In this document: positions 11,350 to 24,133 of the stretch, piece after piece
How the letters are laid out: each line of letters starts with the position of its first letter
How positions within the stretch are numbered: the stretch's first letter is position 1
Assembly (NCBI GenBank): GCA_021234155.1
Contig: JAJEKV010000032.1
Location: 13,470,283 to 13,534,282, forward strand
From: Isoetes taiwanensis
Taxonomy: Eukaryota > Streptophyta > Lycopodiopsida > Isoetales > Isoetaceae
Direction: 5' to 3'
Length of the DNA: 64,000 nucleotides
Program-made: the position numbers and the translations under genes
Notes under the pieces: model-generated
Databases searched by the model: none
The model's input: the letters and a program-made list of their open reading frames with translations, nothing else
Told to the model about the DNA's origin: nothing

Positions 11350-13900
11350 GAAGAAGGCGGGATCCAACAGAAGATCATGTTCATGCATGTATCAATGCTA
11401 GATTGTACCCAAGAGAAAATATAACAATGTACAAAACATAGGTTTATTGAACAAAAGATCACTTGAACAATTCAGCATACTCCTCATGAGCTTGGCTTAT
11501 GGTTTCCATCGTGAAGTCCTCCACTTGTCCATCCCCTTTGAACCATAGCTCCATGTCAAGTATATGCGGTGGCAGCCATGTCGGCGCTAGTATCATGTTA
11601 ATGTTGTTTTTTCTGTGGTGCTTCCAAACCACGACCATCTTTTCAAGAAGCACCCTCATCATGCTAGGCGACTCCTTTGGTTCCTAGCAATTGGTCGATG
11701 CCTTCTCACCAATCACATACTTCTTTAATACCTTCATCCGATGGATCGTTGTTTCATAGTCCTCATCTTTGAGTGGAGGAGGGGGTTCACGGAGGATTCC
11801 CTTCCTTCTCATGCCCTCGACGGCTCCTACACCAAGCTATAGATTAGAAAATAGAAAAATACAATAAAGTCTATAAACTTCTGAGTGTAGCCTTACTTGT
11901 GAAGGCGGGTTCCATATCTCTCGCTCTTGAATCCTCATCTCCTCCGAATCTGGTTCAAGCGTCGAAGCATACCTTCCATGGCCATGTATCCCAAAAGCAA
12001 TAAAGAAAAAACTCTCACAATAAGCGCAATGAAAACTAGGATCAGAGGATCGTTCAAAGCCAGTAGCGCCAATACTCAAATCATAAAAAGAAATGGGAAA
12101 AATGAAAGCCCGGCCGGTGACATTTTAAAGGAACAGAGGCGTAACGGCGTTCCGCAGTATTTCGCGACGTCGTCTGAAATTTGTTTTGTTTTCGCATATA
12201 TATTGCCCTATTAGTCCTCCGGCTTCTCTCGTAGCCCTCAGTCCTCCGTCCTCTGCTCCTCGGCTCTCGGCTTCCTCCTCCTCCTCCTTCGCCGTCCGGA
12301 GCTCCTCACTGCATCACGCCATGGCGCTTCTCGATGCATGCCGCTTGATGCGCACCGGAGAGGCCGTCTGCGGCGCTCTTTGGAGCACTGAAGCGCCTCG
12401 GTCACGAGTGGCTAAGGCGAACCTAACCCAAGAAAGGCGGAGTTCAAGCAAGCCATGACAAAGGCTGCGTGATAGGGGGCAAGAAAGACCTCGCTTCGCA
12501 TTCTTGGGAGGCGGGACCTTCCCTCAATACAGGCTCGAATGCGAAGAAATGCATGGTGAGCTCGTTATGCTTGGCCGGTATGCTAGAGGATAGGGTCCTT
12601 TGGGAAGGAAACATTCTTTGAAGCCCTACTTTCAAAAGTTGCACCGGACCAACGGGGCATCGCGGGGAAGTGCTTGTACATGAATTCCTTGGGAAGCGGA
12701 CACCCAGGGAGGGCTTGGATTCCATGCCGGGGAGGCTTGTTACGGCGGGGTGGAGGAAATCACCGTCGAGCACCTTCGAGCACTGCCGAGTGGATCACAC
12801 TAGATCTTGATATATACAGCTAGATGTGCTTTTGGCATCCACTTTGTTTTGTGTATTTGAATTGTGTATGGGTTTTATATGAATTTTGTATTTTGAAGGG
12901 AATACATATATGATTTTTGTATATGAATCTTGCATTTTGAAGGGAATCTTCACATTTTATGATTAATTAAACATAAAGCGTGTACTCAAGCTGTATGTAG
13001 GGCATTACGATCGGCGGCTTGCAAGCCATAGGTCTATACTAGGCTGCCAATTAACTTGGCATAAATGTCTATGATAACCCGAAGTTGCAATACTAATGTT
13101 GCCTAATATGGTTTGTAGTATACACAAATTAGCATGCCAAAGTATTTTCTTATTCATATGTGGGAAGAAAATATAATCATAATAAAGTAATGAAGGTTCA
13201 ATCGATGGTAGTCTTCTATCATGACAATAGTCTAGCCCCCAACCTCTCTATTCGGCCCGCCATCTCTTCTTCACCTTCAAATATGGGCGGGGGGCGAGCC
13301 TTACATGGAACTCTGAACCACTGATCTTGCAAAGGATGCGGAGCGAAGGTGACCTACAAAACCTCTATTACATTAGTTCCTTTGTTAATGACATATATAA
13401 ATTTTATTGCATCCAAGTAAACATACTTGTTCACATTGCTCAACCCTCACGAGTGTGTCTTGACCACGATCTGGACGAAGTTGAATCTAGTGAATACAGG
13501 CCACTCGGATCTTTGCGTATCGTGGCATGAGCACCCGATACACACAAGATCAAACCATTGGCATCAAACAACATTGTTTTGAATGCACTACCGACATCAA
13601 CCTCCATGATAGTCTTTATAGTACCAATCCATTCCAACATTGCCTCGATTGGGTTTGGAATGTGCACTACCGGTCACGGCAAAGCGTACTAAACTTTGCT
13701 GATATACCACAATCATAAGTCGTTTGCCATGATCCACACTTTGTCGTCGAAAGTGAGCACCGGAAGACCATATTGATGCATATGAATTATACTACAAAGT
13801 AAAGGAACAAATGTTCAAAATAACGAGCGAAACTTCGTGAATTATAATATGCTATTAAGTTGCACTTACAAATAGTGACACGCCTTTAGCATATGCAAAT
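11350..13900. other. Unassigned region with small decayed frames
   Basis: A minus-strand frame at 11,459-11,662 (PTWLPPHILDMELWFKGDGQ) reads like a short piece of a plant repeat protein but matches no family I can name. A second minus-strand trace at 13,440-13,667 includes EVDVGSAFKTMLFDANGLIL and shifts frame near its downstream end. Around 12,200-12,780 the DNA is richer in G and C, with TCCTCCTCCTCC runs. No complete gene, promoter or RNA is supported. Confidence 0.35.
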
Positions 13901-14399
13901 TCTTCGCTAGAAACATGTTAGCCCACGTTGCCTTGCCATCTCTAGTTGTTCGAGCAGCCATTTATTGTTTATCTCACTTGGCGGGGACCCCTAGATGATG
14001 CGGAAGTGGTTGTTTGCGATTCTTTTGTCGATAGCGTCTTCTCTCCTCATCTCTCTTTATTTTTTTCTTCCTCGTATTTTTTTTATCCATTTCTCCATGG
14101 GAGTGGAGTTGTAGATGAGAAACTTATTGACTTTTACTGTTCTTCTAGTGTGAACAATTTCTTACGTGGTCTTCCTTGGGGAACTTCTCCAATTATAGTT
14201 GGAGTGTCTTCATCGGTCCATAATCGTGGAGCATTGGGGTGTAGATCGGCCAAGAACTTCGGTGACATAGAATAATGACTCGTGCTAACCAACCCTCGGC
14301 CATGCAACCCTCGGCCTTGCCTTCCCGACGTCTGAAGTCCTTGAGGACCTTAAAGCGTTCTATAAAAACATCCATCTAGGATTTGTTGTGCTGCAAGCT

Positions 14400-16020
14400 C
14401 TACGCCGTCCACTAAATGCACTAGTAAGTGAGTTTGTATGTCGAGAAAACTTGTTGGGAATTCTTTCTCTAGCATACAACATGCCTCAAGCGACCTTAGT
14501 TAGCATGTCCCTTAATTTCATTTGTCGGTATCTCCTTCCTTGTAATCCATCTAAATATCATTTAAGAAAGAAAAAAAAGTTAAGTGAGAGTTCAAAGCAT
14601 CGAGTGTTTTCTAAATCCGTACGAACCTGGAAAAACTCGATAGGAGACATATTGCCGCGTGAGTGGACCGTGGTGAGCGACCCCTCGAGAACAATAGGCA
14701 TAACAAAGCGCAACATCTTATGCCAATCATGAGATTTCAACCCGGTTAACTCCCCGCCGTTAGAGAAACAATTACATAGCGAATGCATATATCTGTCGGA
14801 GTCTTTATTGCCTTGATAAGCTTCTCGAGCGGGTTTCATACATTTTCTAGGCACGATCCAATCCACTTGTGGCCTTATTCCTTCTTCGACATTTAACCAT
14901 GCTTTAGAGTTTGATCCAGCTTCTTGTAGATCTTCTCGTCTTTGCAGGTGTCCTTACGTCCGGTGACATGCCTCCAAATAGGCGCGAAACGTTTTTAAAG
15001 ATGTGCATGGGATCAAGAAGATGATGGATCTTCAATTTCATCCAATAGGGTAGAAGGAAGAAGGATGCTTTCCACTTCATTCCCTTAACCTTATTTCCTT
15101 TAGCGGCATCCCACATGTTACCCCAATCTCTCATTGTCAACCTTTTGGGAGGCTCTTGATTGCAATGTTTTTCTCTTGGACCCTCGTATCGAAGTCGATT
15201 TTCCATTGGCGAGATATCTCTTGAAGTTTGCATAGACATTTTTTGTGCAATGCCGTTGGACCGTGAGAGTTCAACTGTTTCAAACCCACACAAGTGACAT
15301 GCATATCCGGACACTTGGAGTCGAGAGTTCATACAAACCGGGCCAATCGCTCGTTGTCCACATTAAGATTGCTCTCAAGGTAAATCTTAGTTCAAAGACG
15401 AAGTTCTCTTGAGACATCGTAAACTTCAATACCTTCACTCCACAATGTCAAAAGCTCATCAATAACTATTTTCGGAATCACGGATCTAGACTTTCAGAAG
15501 CTTCTTCGGTCCTGGAACTAATAGTACTACCATTAAATGGCTAGTCTTCATGAGTAACCGCGGTGGTAAATTATAGTTGATCAACACTCTTGGCCAAGTT
15601 GTTGACCACGCGGCGATTGGCGTCCATAAGGATTAACACCATCCGTTGCCAACCCTAATCTGAGATTTCGTGGCTCTCTTCCAAATTCGGCCATGTTTCA
15701 TCAATATGCTTCCATTGCTTGCGAGTCACTAACCACGCGGAGTACATTGTCACTCGGCGCGTGGCGGCACACCAACCCATGGCGAAGCTAGAGATTCACA
15801 TCGAAACAATAGCCTTATCGCGAGGGATCAATGGAAAGTAGCGAACCACCTTCATCGGGACGGTCTTTCCCTTGGCATCTGCGTTGTACCTAGAGGCACC
15901 ACATTTAGGGCATGTTTACGTGTTCTTGTAGATGTCATTAGGATAATATACCATGCAATCATTTGGACAAGCGTGAATCTTATGGTAGCCTAAACCGATG
16001 GCTGCCAATATATTTTTTTA
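14400..16020 (-). pseudogene. CACTA (En/Spm) TNP2 transposase, decayed
   Basis: TNP2 is the DDE transposase of plant CACTA elements and would cut and paste DNA in the nucleus. Reading the minus strand from about 16,010, the frames give AAIGLGYHKIHACPND, CMVYYPNDIYKN, CPKCGASRYNADAKGK and VPMKVVRYFPLIPRDKAI. Then comes REPRNLRLGLATDGVNPYG near 15,660, which matches the conserved LGLATDGFNPFG block. Next is a GYACHLCG zinc-like block (15,332-15,250) and LLDPMHIFKNV, the counterpart of DVMHIEKNV. GLKSHDWHKMLR near 14,730 marks the following DUF4218-type region. The blocks keep family order but lie in different frames with stops, so this is a broken copy. The conserved motif order makes the family call firm. 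Confidence 0.85.
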
Positions 16021-16741
16021 TTTCGGTCGACTTTTGGGCATAGTGTTCCCTTGTGGGAGTATTTTCTCTTGCAATAACACGTATAAAAGCAGGACCTTCA
16101 TTATACATTCAACTACAAATTCAATAAGTCAAGTGATTGCAATTGTACTTACTCTAACAAAGCCGCCGTAACGGCATTGCTCCATTTGAATTTGGCTTGA
16201 AGGTTTAATATCAATAAAGATGTCGTCAATCTAGATATGCTTGCACACTGGATATAATGCTTTTATCGCCTCCTCCAATAAAGCGTGATCTTCATGACCA
16301 TCGTTAGGAGTATTTATATCGTCATCTAGGTCGTTTGTCGAAGATTGGGCCAAATGCATCTAACATATCGGCTATGGGTTCCTCAACTTCCATGAAGTCG
16401 TCCATAGGGGCATTGTCGTCATCTTCATCATCGTATTCTGTTCATCTTCATCATTGTACTCTTCATTATCGTTGTGCCCATGTTTGTACCATCTTGCTCA
16501 ATGTATTCTAATTACGCTATCCGCAATGACGTTTGATGTCGCCAATTGATGCAGCTTGGATGTGGTCTCATATCCACTTGCCTACCCGCGTCGGATTAAA
16601 GCGAAATATATACGTGATTGATACATGCATTGAGAGCCCATGTTTGTTAAATTTTAAGCATTTAATAACGAACGAAATATAAAATTTTATGTCATAATCA
16701 AAGCATATATTAAAGATATAATACACATTTATCTTCAATAT

Positions 16742-16845
16742 GTGCAATCTCATTCTAAGAGAAGAAGAATTCGAAGAATTCGAAAAAGAAGAAGAAGAAG
16801 AAGAAGAATTCGAAGAAGAAGAAGAAGAAGAAAAAGGGTGCATTC
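16742..16845. repeat. GAA microsatellite
   Basis: An imperfect (GAA)n run with interspersed GAATTC, inside the decayed CACTA region. It generates artificial Arg- or Ser-rich frames on the two strands. Confidence 0.9.
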
Positions 16846-16859
16846 CGACGAAAATTATA

Positions 16860-17570
16860 TGAGTAATTTGAGTACATCATCAAAGGACCTCCGGTATTGG
16901 TCTACCGTATTCATATTCAATGAACAATTCATCACCAATACACAAAGTTTTTATAGCATAAACCATGATATATCTCCCGTCAATTTTACACCTAAAAAAA
17001 TCTTCTTGGTCTTTGTTTGCCTCGACAAATTCACAATTGGTAGCTTCAAGATTCTCGATAGAGCTATTAATAAAAGCGACAAGGTTTCCATGCAGCGAGG
17101 GCGACCATCAATATATGTGAAGCTTTGCGTAGTCGGGCTTGGATATTGTTCGTGCATTTGAATTTAGGCCATAGATGAGCATGCGCCATCGATGCTTACT
17201 CAATTTATGCCAAGTGTCCGAGTTATATTCAGGGACCTACATATGGCATTAAAGGAACAAAGTCATTACCATCTTTGACTTTTGTATTCGTCATAATATA
17301 TAATCCCAGGCCCAGCAGGGGACGACTATTTTTAATCATGTCTTTGCCTACCCCAATATGTAAATTGCTCCCCATAAATAATTGGCTTGCCTCTAGGCCA
17401 TGCATTGAATTTCTTACGATCTTTATACGTAAAGGGCTGGACCAAATGGACTAGTGAAGGTGGAAGATTATTTTCTTCTACATGATCTAGTACATTCCAA
17501 TTTTGATGAACATTGTCATTCCCTCCAATCTTGGCAGCGGCCATTGCACGGCCGAGTTCTATCACGTAAT
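16860..17570 (-). pseudogene. Possible further CACTA coding remnants
   Basis: Two minus-strand frames (17,332-17,565 and 16,951-17,157) lie between the N-terminal domain and the TNP2 core, in the same orientation. The first contains NWNVLDHVEENNLPPSLVHL and PRGKPIIYGEQFTYWGRQRH. The second contains PTTQSFTYIDGRPRCMETLS. I do not recognise either. Position and strand suggest they are parts of the same mobile element, but they could be from another repeat. Confidence 0.35.
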
Positions 17571-17693
17571 GGGATACTCTTTGAGGAAGTTGATGGCTTT
17601 CTTTTTGTAGGGTTTTCTATGAACGCATTCATAGTATCAACATCATCTACTTCCAATGACAACATAACCCCAAAATCTATATCTTTGCCGAGC

Positions 17694-17981
17694 TCACTTC
17701 ATTCTCAATTTCTTCCTAACAAAATACAAGCAAACTAAGTTAAGGCGTCGATTCAAGTACATGAGAGTAGTTGATTCGAGTTCATGAGATTCGTGTATTA
17801 TACCTCGTTGGAATACCCCACATGTGCGTCGAGAAACCTTTGGATTTGTCGGGCATTCACCATATTTGTCAACATGGTCGAGGACAGTCTTTCTCATCCG
17901 TTTTATTTGTCCTTTGCACATCGAACAATTGCAATATAACCGCTCTGTCAAGTACAACTGCAAAAAAAAAAGTAACATCAA
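17694..17981 (-). pseudogene. CACTA N-terminal transposase-associated domain remnant
   Basis: The minus-strand frame carries RLYCNCSMCKGQIKRMRKTV followed by LDHVDKYGECP. This resembles the Cys-x-Cys-x2-Cys and V-x2-HL pattern of the transposase-associated domain at the start of plant CACTA proteins. It lies about 1.7 kb upstream of the TNP2 core in the same orientation, as expected for one element. The rest of the frame is degenerate. Confidence 0.5.
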
Positions 17982-17990
17982 GATATAAAG

Positions 17991-18695
17991 TTAACTAATC
18001 ATTCGAAACATGTTTATGGTACATACATCGGCGGCATTCATTTCATGCACACCACCAAAGCCTCTAGGAAGACTCGGTCCACTGTATGCCGGAGTGTTGG
18101 CTCCTCGGAGGCGATCCTTCCACCGCAAATATCCGATGTCGTGTGATGGCCAAGAAGTGAGGGCAAAGTCTCCATTCCAAGGCAGCCATCTTTTTGGATT
18201 GGGGTAATGGAGGACTTGTGTCAATGGAGGAAAACAGTGAGCGAATATTCCTTCCAAGGTCTGCCTAGATACGTTAAGATCTTGCTTTGAAGCTCCGGAA
18301 CTCCCTTCAAAGTGCATCCTTGAAAAACCAGACATGTGTTCTGATTTGGGTCAGTCAGTCTGTCCTTGAGCAGTCATGGTGTTCTTTTGATAATTGAGGG
18401 GAACTCTGGCTATCAGGCTGCTATGCTGGAACAGAGCTGATGCATTTCCAAATACAAAATCCACTGTGCCATGTATGCTGCAATCTCTGAAGAATTGATG
18501 AAATGAATGAACATACAATGTGTCCTGATAACCTTCAAAAGCACACCGAAAGAAAGCTGCTCTGTCTGCAGCAACTCGCAATGCCACTACCCAATGCGCT
18601 CCTGGTCCACCTTGTTTGCAATTGTGACAAAGGTATGTCTTGTTTGCTTTATATGTCTTGATAATTGTCACAAGATATGTTTGAGGACCTCTCAA
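17991..18695 (-). pseudogene. Pectinesterase (CE8) fragment, frameshifted
   Basis: Pectinesterases de-esterify cell-wall homogalacturonan in the apoplast. The minus strand reads GGPGAHWVVALRVAADRAAF and then GYQDTLYVHS and DFVFGNASALFQ, which contain the conserved QD and DFVFGNA catalytic blocks with the active aspartates. TAQGQTDPNQNT follows, then YLGRPWKEYSLTVF, the conserved arginine block. LPWNGDFAL comes next in a different frame and HEMNAADV near the end. At least two frame changes occur between 18,360 and 18,170, so the copy is not functional. The N-terminal inhibitor-like pro-region and the first catalytic motifs are absent. It ends about 10 bp from the CACTA N-terminal remnant in the same orientation, which could mean capture by the element. 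Confidence 0.85.
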
Positions 18696-18699
18696 AACT

Positions 18700-19630
18700 T
18701 AGCCTGGGTCATCTGGCTGTTCCAAATCGTGGCAAATGCAAAGGGGGGCTCGATAAGATTTCATTGATAACTAGTGTACTTACTGTAGGTAAATGGACGG
18801 AATCGAAAGAGAACAGACTGAATAGAAACACATTTTCTCCTTTTTCATTTGATGGGGGTGTTTTCAGTTTGATATTTGAGAGCTGTTGTGAAGGGTTTTG
18901 GTAAACAAATAGTTAAATTAGAGCTCAGAAACTTGAAGAAGAGTGGAAGGAAAGGAGTAAAGATAATTGTTATTTTCCAAATGGGCATAAAGGGTCCTCT
19001 AAGTGAAGGGTTTGGCCAAACACTACTTAATAATATTTGCAGGGTTAACAGATGCACGGCATCTCCTCATTCTATTGACATGTTTATTTCAGGTTACATA
19101 ATGCAGGTGGATCTGTACTTCTCGCAGATACCATTCTTTCCATTCAGGTAACCTAATTTGGATCTTTTTTTGTAAGTCATGGAGGCCATCTCTTGCACTC
19201 GTATATGTACAAATATGTGTGCAAGCCTACATATGCGCTTAATATGCAATAAATGCATACACTGGTTATTGTGCATTAAAAATTCTAAGATTCTTGTGCC
19301 AACAGGACTATTAATGAGAAGAGAGATAAACACATAAAGCGCAAGTAATTATAAAAAACCTGTCTTGGGGAAGGGGCTGGAGTTTGCGCAGGCATGCTAT
19401 GTCAACATGCTATTCTGTATGAGGAAATCTACTTTATTGTAAATTGGTTTTCATAAAGGCGGAGAAAAAATACTTTTTTATGCGCATATGTATGGATAAA
19501 TTTGATAAGTTGTTATATCATTTCCAGTTTTTGGTCTCACCCTGTAGAGTAATCTTGTTTTGATATATAATCTGAGATGATGCATGCCTTTCTGTTGATG
19601 GGCGAAGATGTCTTATTTATGCTAGTGTGA
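18700..19630. other. Spacer with one possible exon
   Basis: Mostly AT-rich and non-coding. A candidate short exon near 19,093-19,148 is bounded by TTTATTTCAG and CATTCAG|GTAACC and reads LHNAGGSVLLADTILSIQ. It has good splice signals, but I do not recognise it. It may belong with the RRM fragments just downstream. Confidence 0.3.
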
Positions 19631-19633
19631 CAG

Positions 19634-20030
19634 GTTGAGGGGATATTGCAAAACCTATTTGGCAAGTACGGGAAAGTTAAAGACTACCATCTGGTTATTG
19701 GATTCAACCAACAGTTTTGGGATTTTGGTTTCATTGACTTTTACCATTCGAGCTTTGCTGATAAGGATAATAATTTATATCTTACCTTAGCTGGCTAATG
19801 TGCTTGAAAAGTGGTATGAATCAGGGTGCATAAAAAGAGAGTCTCACAAGTCCAATGCTCCTTTCTTTGTATTAGTTCCTGTAAGCTTTTACTTTTTTAA
19901 ACTCTTTTCATTGCTTATATGTAACATGGTTGTTCCCAACACATCAAGCACTTGATAGTTATGAAGTGGATGGATCTAATATTCGAGTTAGCTTTGTCAA
20001 TCCCTCCAATTCAGCACATGTTAATTGTCT
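19634..20030 (+). pseudogene. RNA-recognition-motif (RRM) gene fragment
   Basis: Two plus-strand pieces together look like an RRM. Piece 1 (19,634-19,770) reads VEGILQNLFGKYGKVKDYHL and then WDFGFIDFYHSSFADKD, the helix-1, strand-2 and RNP1-like strand-3 regions; the usual RGFGFV is WDFGFI. Piece 2 (about 19,945-20,025) reads ALDSYEVDGSNIRVSFVNPS, matching helix 2 to strand 4 with its typical V-S-F-A/V-x-P-S end. The pieces are separated by about 170 bp with stop codons, which may be an intron. RRM proteins bind RNA in processing or translation. No other domain or complete gene structure was found. Confidence 0.55.
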
Positions 20031-20399
20031 TTGCTCTGCTTTTGGGGCAATAACTTATATGAAAAATGCTCAGCTTTCAATTGCGCTTGCTTTAAGCCAC
20101 AAGTTTTTGAGCTTAAAAGTCTTAAAAGTCTTAAAAGTCTCGTTTCAGTAGCCAGACAGAGCCAGCCGCTGGATTTGGGGAAGAGCATCGTATGCAGGTT
20201 TGGAACTTGTGAGTTTGGTACCATAATATCACTCAAGGTTCTTACTTTACTCAATACAAGATTGAGTGGCATGTCGTTCGTTAGTCCATGCATGTTAGGT
20301 TATGGCATTAGAATGGTAAGAATAAACATCCAGCTTCTTCCACAATATTGTCTTAAGAAACTGTATGATTAAGTCTTTCAGCTATTGGAGTTATCTGCC

Positions 20400-22300
20400 T
20401 GCAGCATGTTAAATGCATGGTGATGTAGAGCTGGTAAAACAATGTTTTGACCAAGTTCTCCATTTAGACCGTTGAATAATCTACTGAGATCAGCCATTCT
20501 TTGTTGTTAGAGTCCTTTCAATTTCATGTGATAGCAAGTCTTTGATTAAAACATAAGCTGCTAGCTCAAACATATCTGTGACATGTTTTGCAGTAAGAGG
20601 CAGAAGGTGCTAAAATCACTAGATGCACTTGTGTGATATTGTCTGGGGATTGTGGTAGAGCCAATGAGATTTGCAAAGACTACAATCAATAAAATGTCTT
20701 GGGGTTGATGGTAATGCTTAGGAGATGTGCCAGATCCAGCCAGAACTTATGTGCATAGCTGAGAAGGAGAAACAATAGATTGGATATTTGCTTGCTATGG
20801 TACCCTATGTTTTCACTTGTTTCATGATTTTCATTGCTTGGATTTTTGTGGGCTTGTGGATTCAAGAATTTGAGAACAAGCTTCTGCTAAAAGCCACCTC
20901 AGGCTTAACGTGTGGCCAATTTGAAGTGTCATTCATGTTCTAGTTCTATAATGTTTTTTAATGCCAAATCTCGCTCAGCTTGATTATGCATAAAAGTAGC
21001 AAGAGCTTCTGCTTTATGATAAAAGCTAATTTGAAATTTTTTGCAGGATCTAAAAGAGCATGTTCTTAACAAATTTCGCATGCATCTCATGCATGTAATC
21101 ATGATGCATGGGGTAACCAGTTGTTACGGAAGCCTATATTCACAGATACATGACCAATAGTTCATCTCGTTCAGCAGCAACGAGGAGGTTAGGGCAGAGC
21201 TTTGATAGAGATTCAAAACATCTGATTCTTTATCCTGCAAAAGATATTAAGTAAACCATGGGGAGGTTGTATCAGGCATGAGGTATTACTGGATTACAAG
21301 ATTGTTACGCATGTTACTTTCTCTTCAATGTTGTAATAGCTATGTCTGACTATGTTGCCTCACAATTGTTCCAGAAGACAATAAAAGAATTGCATCTCTT
21401 GAAATGTTAATGTTTACAATTTGTGCATACCATGTAAAACTCAAAGAAGCCATCCAGGTGGCAAAAACAAATGTGTTATCATGGACTACAAAGATAAAAA
21501 CATGAGGTTTTCCGTGGGATGCCGGAGACAAATGCATCAGTATGGAATGCCATACTTACAGTTTATGTTGCATAGATGCTATTTTCCAGATGAAACTCCA
21601 TTTTTGTAGCCTATGGCCACATTGATAAGCTTGAGGATGCCGTGAATATCATGATGCATAAACATATGCTCCTAGAAATGACAAATCTTTTGCTTACAAG
21701 AGTTTTGAACACAAACTTAGAATATGTGCTTGAGCCTATTCACAAATTCAAACTTATGATGCCCCCATATACCTTATTTTCCTCCTAATTTTTTCTTCCC
21801 TCCTGTGCTTGTCCTTGTTTTCTTCTACTTTGTCCAATGTTCTCTTTCCCTCCCCCCTTCCCCACTTATCTTCCTCTTGATTTTTGCTTCTCTCCTATCT
21901 TTGTCCTAGTTTTCTTCTGCTTTGTCCATTCCTCTCACCTTTCCCCCCTTTTCCACCATTTGCCTCAAGCCTACATTACGGCTAGTTATACTCTCCCTAA
22001 TTTTTTTTTTTTTAATTTTAGGGTTTCGTATTCAATGGCCCTCGGCCTTTTAGCCATCCATCATGTTAAGTAACGTTTTACAAGCAAGAGTTGCCTCTTT
22101 TATCAATGAGTCAATTGAAAGCGCTTTGCTCTATTCCATATCCATCATGCTACATAACGTTTACAAGCAAGAGACGCCTCTTTTATCAATATGACTCAAA
22201 TGAAAGTGGTTTGCTCAAAAACAGAAAGGGATTAGTTCCAATCTTAGTATGTAAGACATCTATTTTTTTGACACCATCTCCTGTTCTATTCGTAATAATC
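20400..22300. other. AT-rich non-coding region
   Basis: No convincing gene. Between 21,780 and 22,030 there is a C/T-rich stretch with repeated TTCCCTCC and CTTCTCTCCTATC words. The remainder looks intron-like or intergenic, with many in-frame stops on both strands. Confidence 0.45.
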
Positions 22301-22309
22301 ACATGTGGG

Positions 22310-22392
22310 ATGTCAACCGTGTTTGTCAGGAATGCATATCAAAACAGAAACTTGAGGAGGAAAGGAAATTGTTGGAGGAACGGAAAACTGAG
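22310..22392 (+). pseudogene. Coiled-coil exon copy 1 (plus strand)
   Basis: The frame reads CISKQKLEEERKLLEERKTE and is followed by GAG|GTATGC, a good donor site. The same exon recurs on the opposite strand near 23,740-23,630 and 25,745-25,620, where it starts with a Cys-x2-Cys-His-x3-Cys cluster (CQECHEFC). A deletion here removes part of the Cys cluster. Charged heptad-like content suggests a coiled coil. I do not know the parent protein. Confidence 0.5.
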
Positions 22393-22724
22393 GTATGCCC
22401 ACAAGCTTGTTCAAAAAGTTCAGCAAACCCGTTTTTCCAATTATTTATGTCATTTGATTTATGCATTAAAACAAGATAATCTTAAGTTATACAAAGAGAT
22501 GCCTCTTTCTATTCTATTCTATTCTTTATAATCTCAAGATAATCTTTCAGACATAAGGGTCGTCTTCTTAGGAGTCCAGGCATTTCCCTCCAAAAAGAAC
22601 ATCAATTGTGTCTTTTTGCCAAAACTCATCAAGAAAAGACACTTTGGAACATGGTTTCTATCTACTCTCAAGCCCTATGCCTAACATGTATGTTTAAGAT
22701 GGTCTACCTTTGGCCGTTTTCTTC

Positions 22725-23830
22725 TGCTATATGTCTTTCCCTGTTCATGGTCTTTCCCAATTTCTTCCATTTTCCTTTCAATTTTCTTAGCCTCGAGCAA
22801 TGTTTGCTGCAACAAAATAAGATGTCATACATAAGTAAAGAGTGGACATAAAACAAAATGTCACATATAACTCTTTGCATGCCACTCTGATCATGTAAAT
22901 CTATTTCATGCTTTTCATTGACTTCAGCCTCGAATAGAAATCGTTAGACCCTTATCTTCCTCATGAGAGTCCCGAAGTTCTCTAACCTGTAGCAAGAATA
23001 AACTTCAACCTTGCTTGAGGCTGAGTAAAATGAAAGGAAATGGAGAATTGAGAAAGACCATGAACTACACTTATAGACGCTGGAGGCGGAACATGAAAGG
23101 CATAAAGCAGAGATATGATTCTTTTTACCAGATTTGCATGCACCTGTTGAAGACTTTGCAGATTATGTGCAAACAGCGAGCTTTGTTTTTGACAACTGTT
23201 CTTCATGGTGTCGCCTTTTAGATAATACCTCACATTCTGTCTGAAATTCTTTAGAAATTCCTTCTTTTGTCTGTATTTCTTGTTTTCGTCTCATATCGTT
23301 CATTTCCTACATAAATATTCAGGATAGAGGACATGAATGTGATGGGTTTCTAGACATGGTTACTACATGGGCAGCTCTATAAATCTTTATATTTTACCTG
23401 ATCGTTTCGTTGCGAAATCTCTTTCAAATGCCTTGTAAGTTCTACTTGCTTTTCTTCGAGCTGATACTCTGACTGGTTTTTGATCTCTAACACTATTTTT
23501 TCAGCGGCAACCACTGCGCTTGTATCTGGAATGACATGGTTAAATGGCGTAAATAATTGGAAAAAGGGGTTTTCTGAACGTTTTTCAAAGTTTCTGATGG
23601 AAACCAATGCAGAAGCTTATGGGCATAGCTCAGTTTTTCTGGCCCTCCAGCAGTTTCATTTCTTCCTCAAGTTGCTGTTTTGATATGCAAAACTCGTGGC
23701 ATTCTTGACAAATATGGTTGACATCCCACTGTTGTGATATAATCTGTTGTTCTAATAAAGCAATGCTTCGGAGCATTGCTTGCTCCTTTCTTTCTTGTTC
23801 ATTAATCTTCTCTTGCAATGTAGTTTCAAC
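22725..23830 (-). pseudogene. Coiled-coil gene fragment, duplicate A
   Basis: Minus-strand exons include MQEKINEQERKEQAMLRSIA, LLEQQIISQQWDVNH, then CQECHEFCISKQQLEEEMKL (23,818-23,630), and a downstream exon with QSEYQLEEKQVELTRHLKEI (23,607-23,400). Further downstream, near 22,810-22,760, another Lys/Glu-rich stretch is readable. The segment is homologous, in direct order, to 24,900-25,850. The Cys cluster followed by a long coiled coil is distinctive, but the family is unknown to me. Confidence 0.5.
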
Positions 23831-24092
23831 AATCTGGCTTGCACCTCACATTTCTGAAACGACCTCAATTTAATCATCCTGCAAAATGAATGAATATGTT
23901 TACTTAAGTCATAGCTCTTATCATAAATAACCCAGAAGTGTAAATCATTCAAATGGAATAAGAATGACTCTGCCTTTTCTTCAAAAACTTTGTAACGAAA
24001 TCATTTGCTCTCAGTTCTATATGTTTTTGAAGCTCATCTATTTGCGTTCTGGAATCTGCAAACGGTATACTAAGTTTTACCTCAACCAACAC

Positions 24093-24133
24093 ACACATAC
24101 ACACCTACCTCAACCAACACACACACACACCCC
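24093..24133. repeat. CA-rich short repeat
   Basis: Two blocks of CCTCAACCAACACACACA type followed by (CA)n and CCCCC. Low-complexity, no coding role. Confidence 0.7.

Noticed and set aside
13664-13680. CACTACCGGTCACGG as a CACTA terminus
   Set aside because: No matching complementary end or 3-bp duplication was found on the far side of the transposase region, and subterminal repeats were not seen. A chance match is likely.
16568-17161. Ser- or Arg-rich proteins on both strands
   Set aside because: They are translations of the GAA microsatellite.
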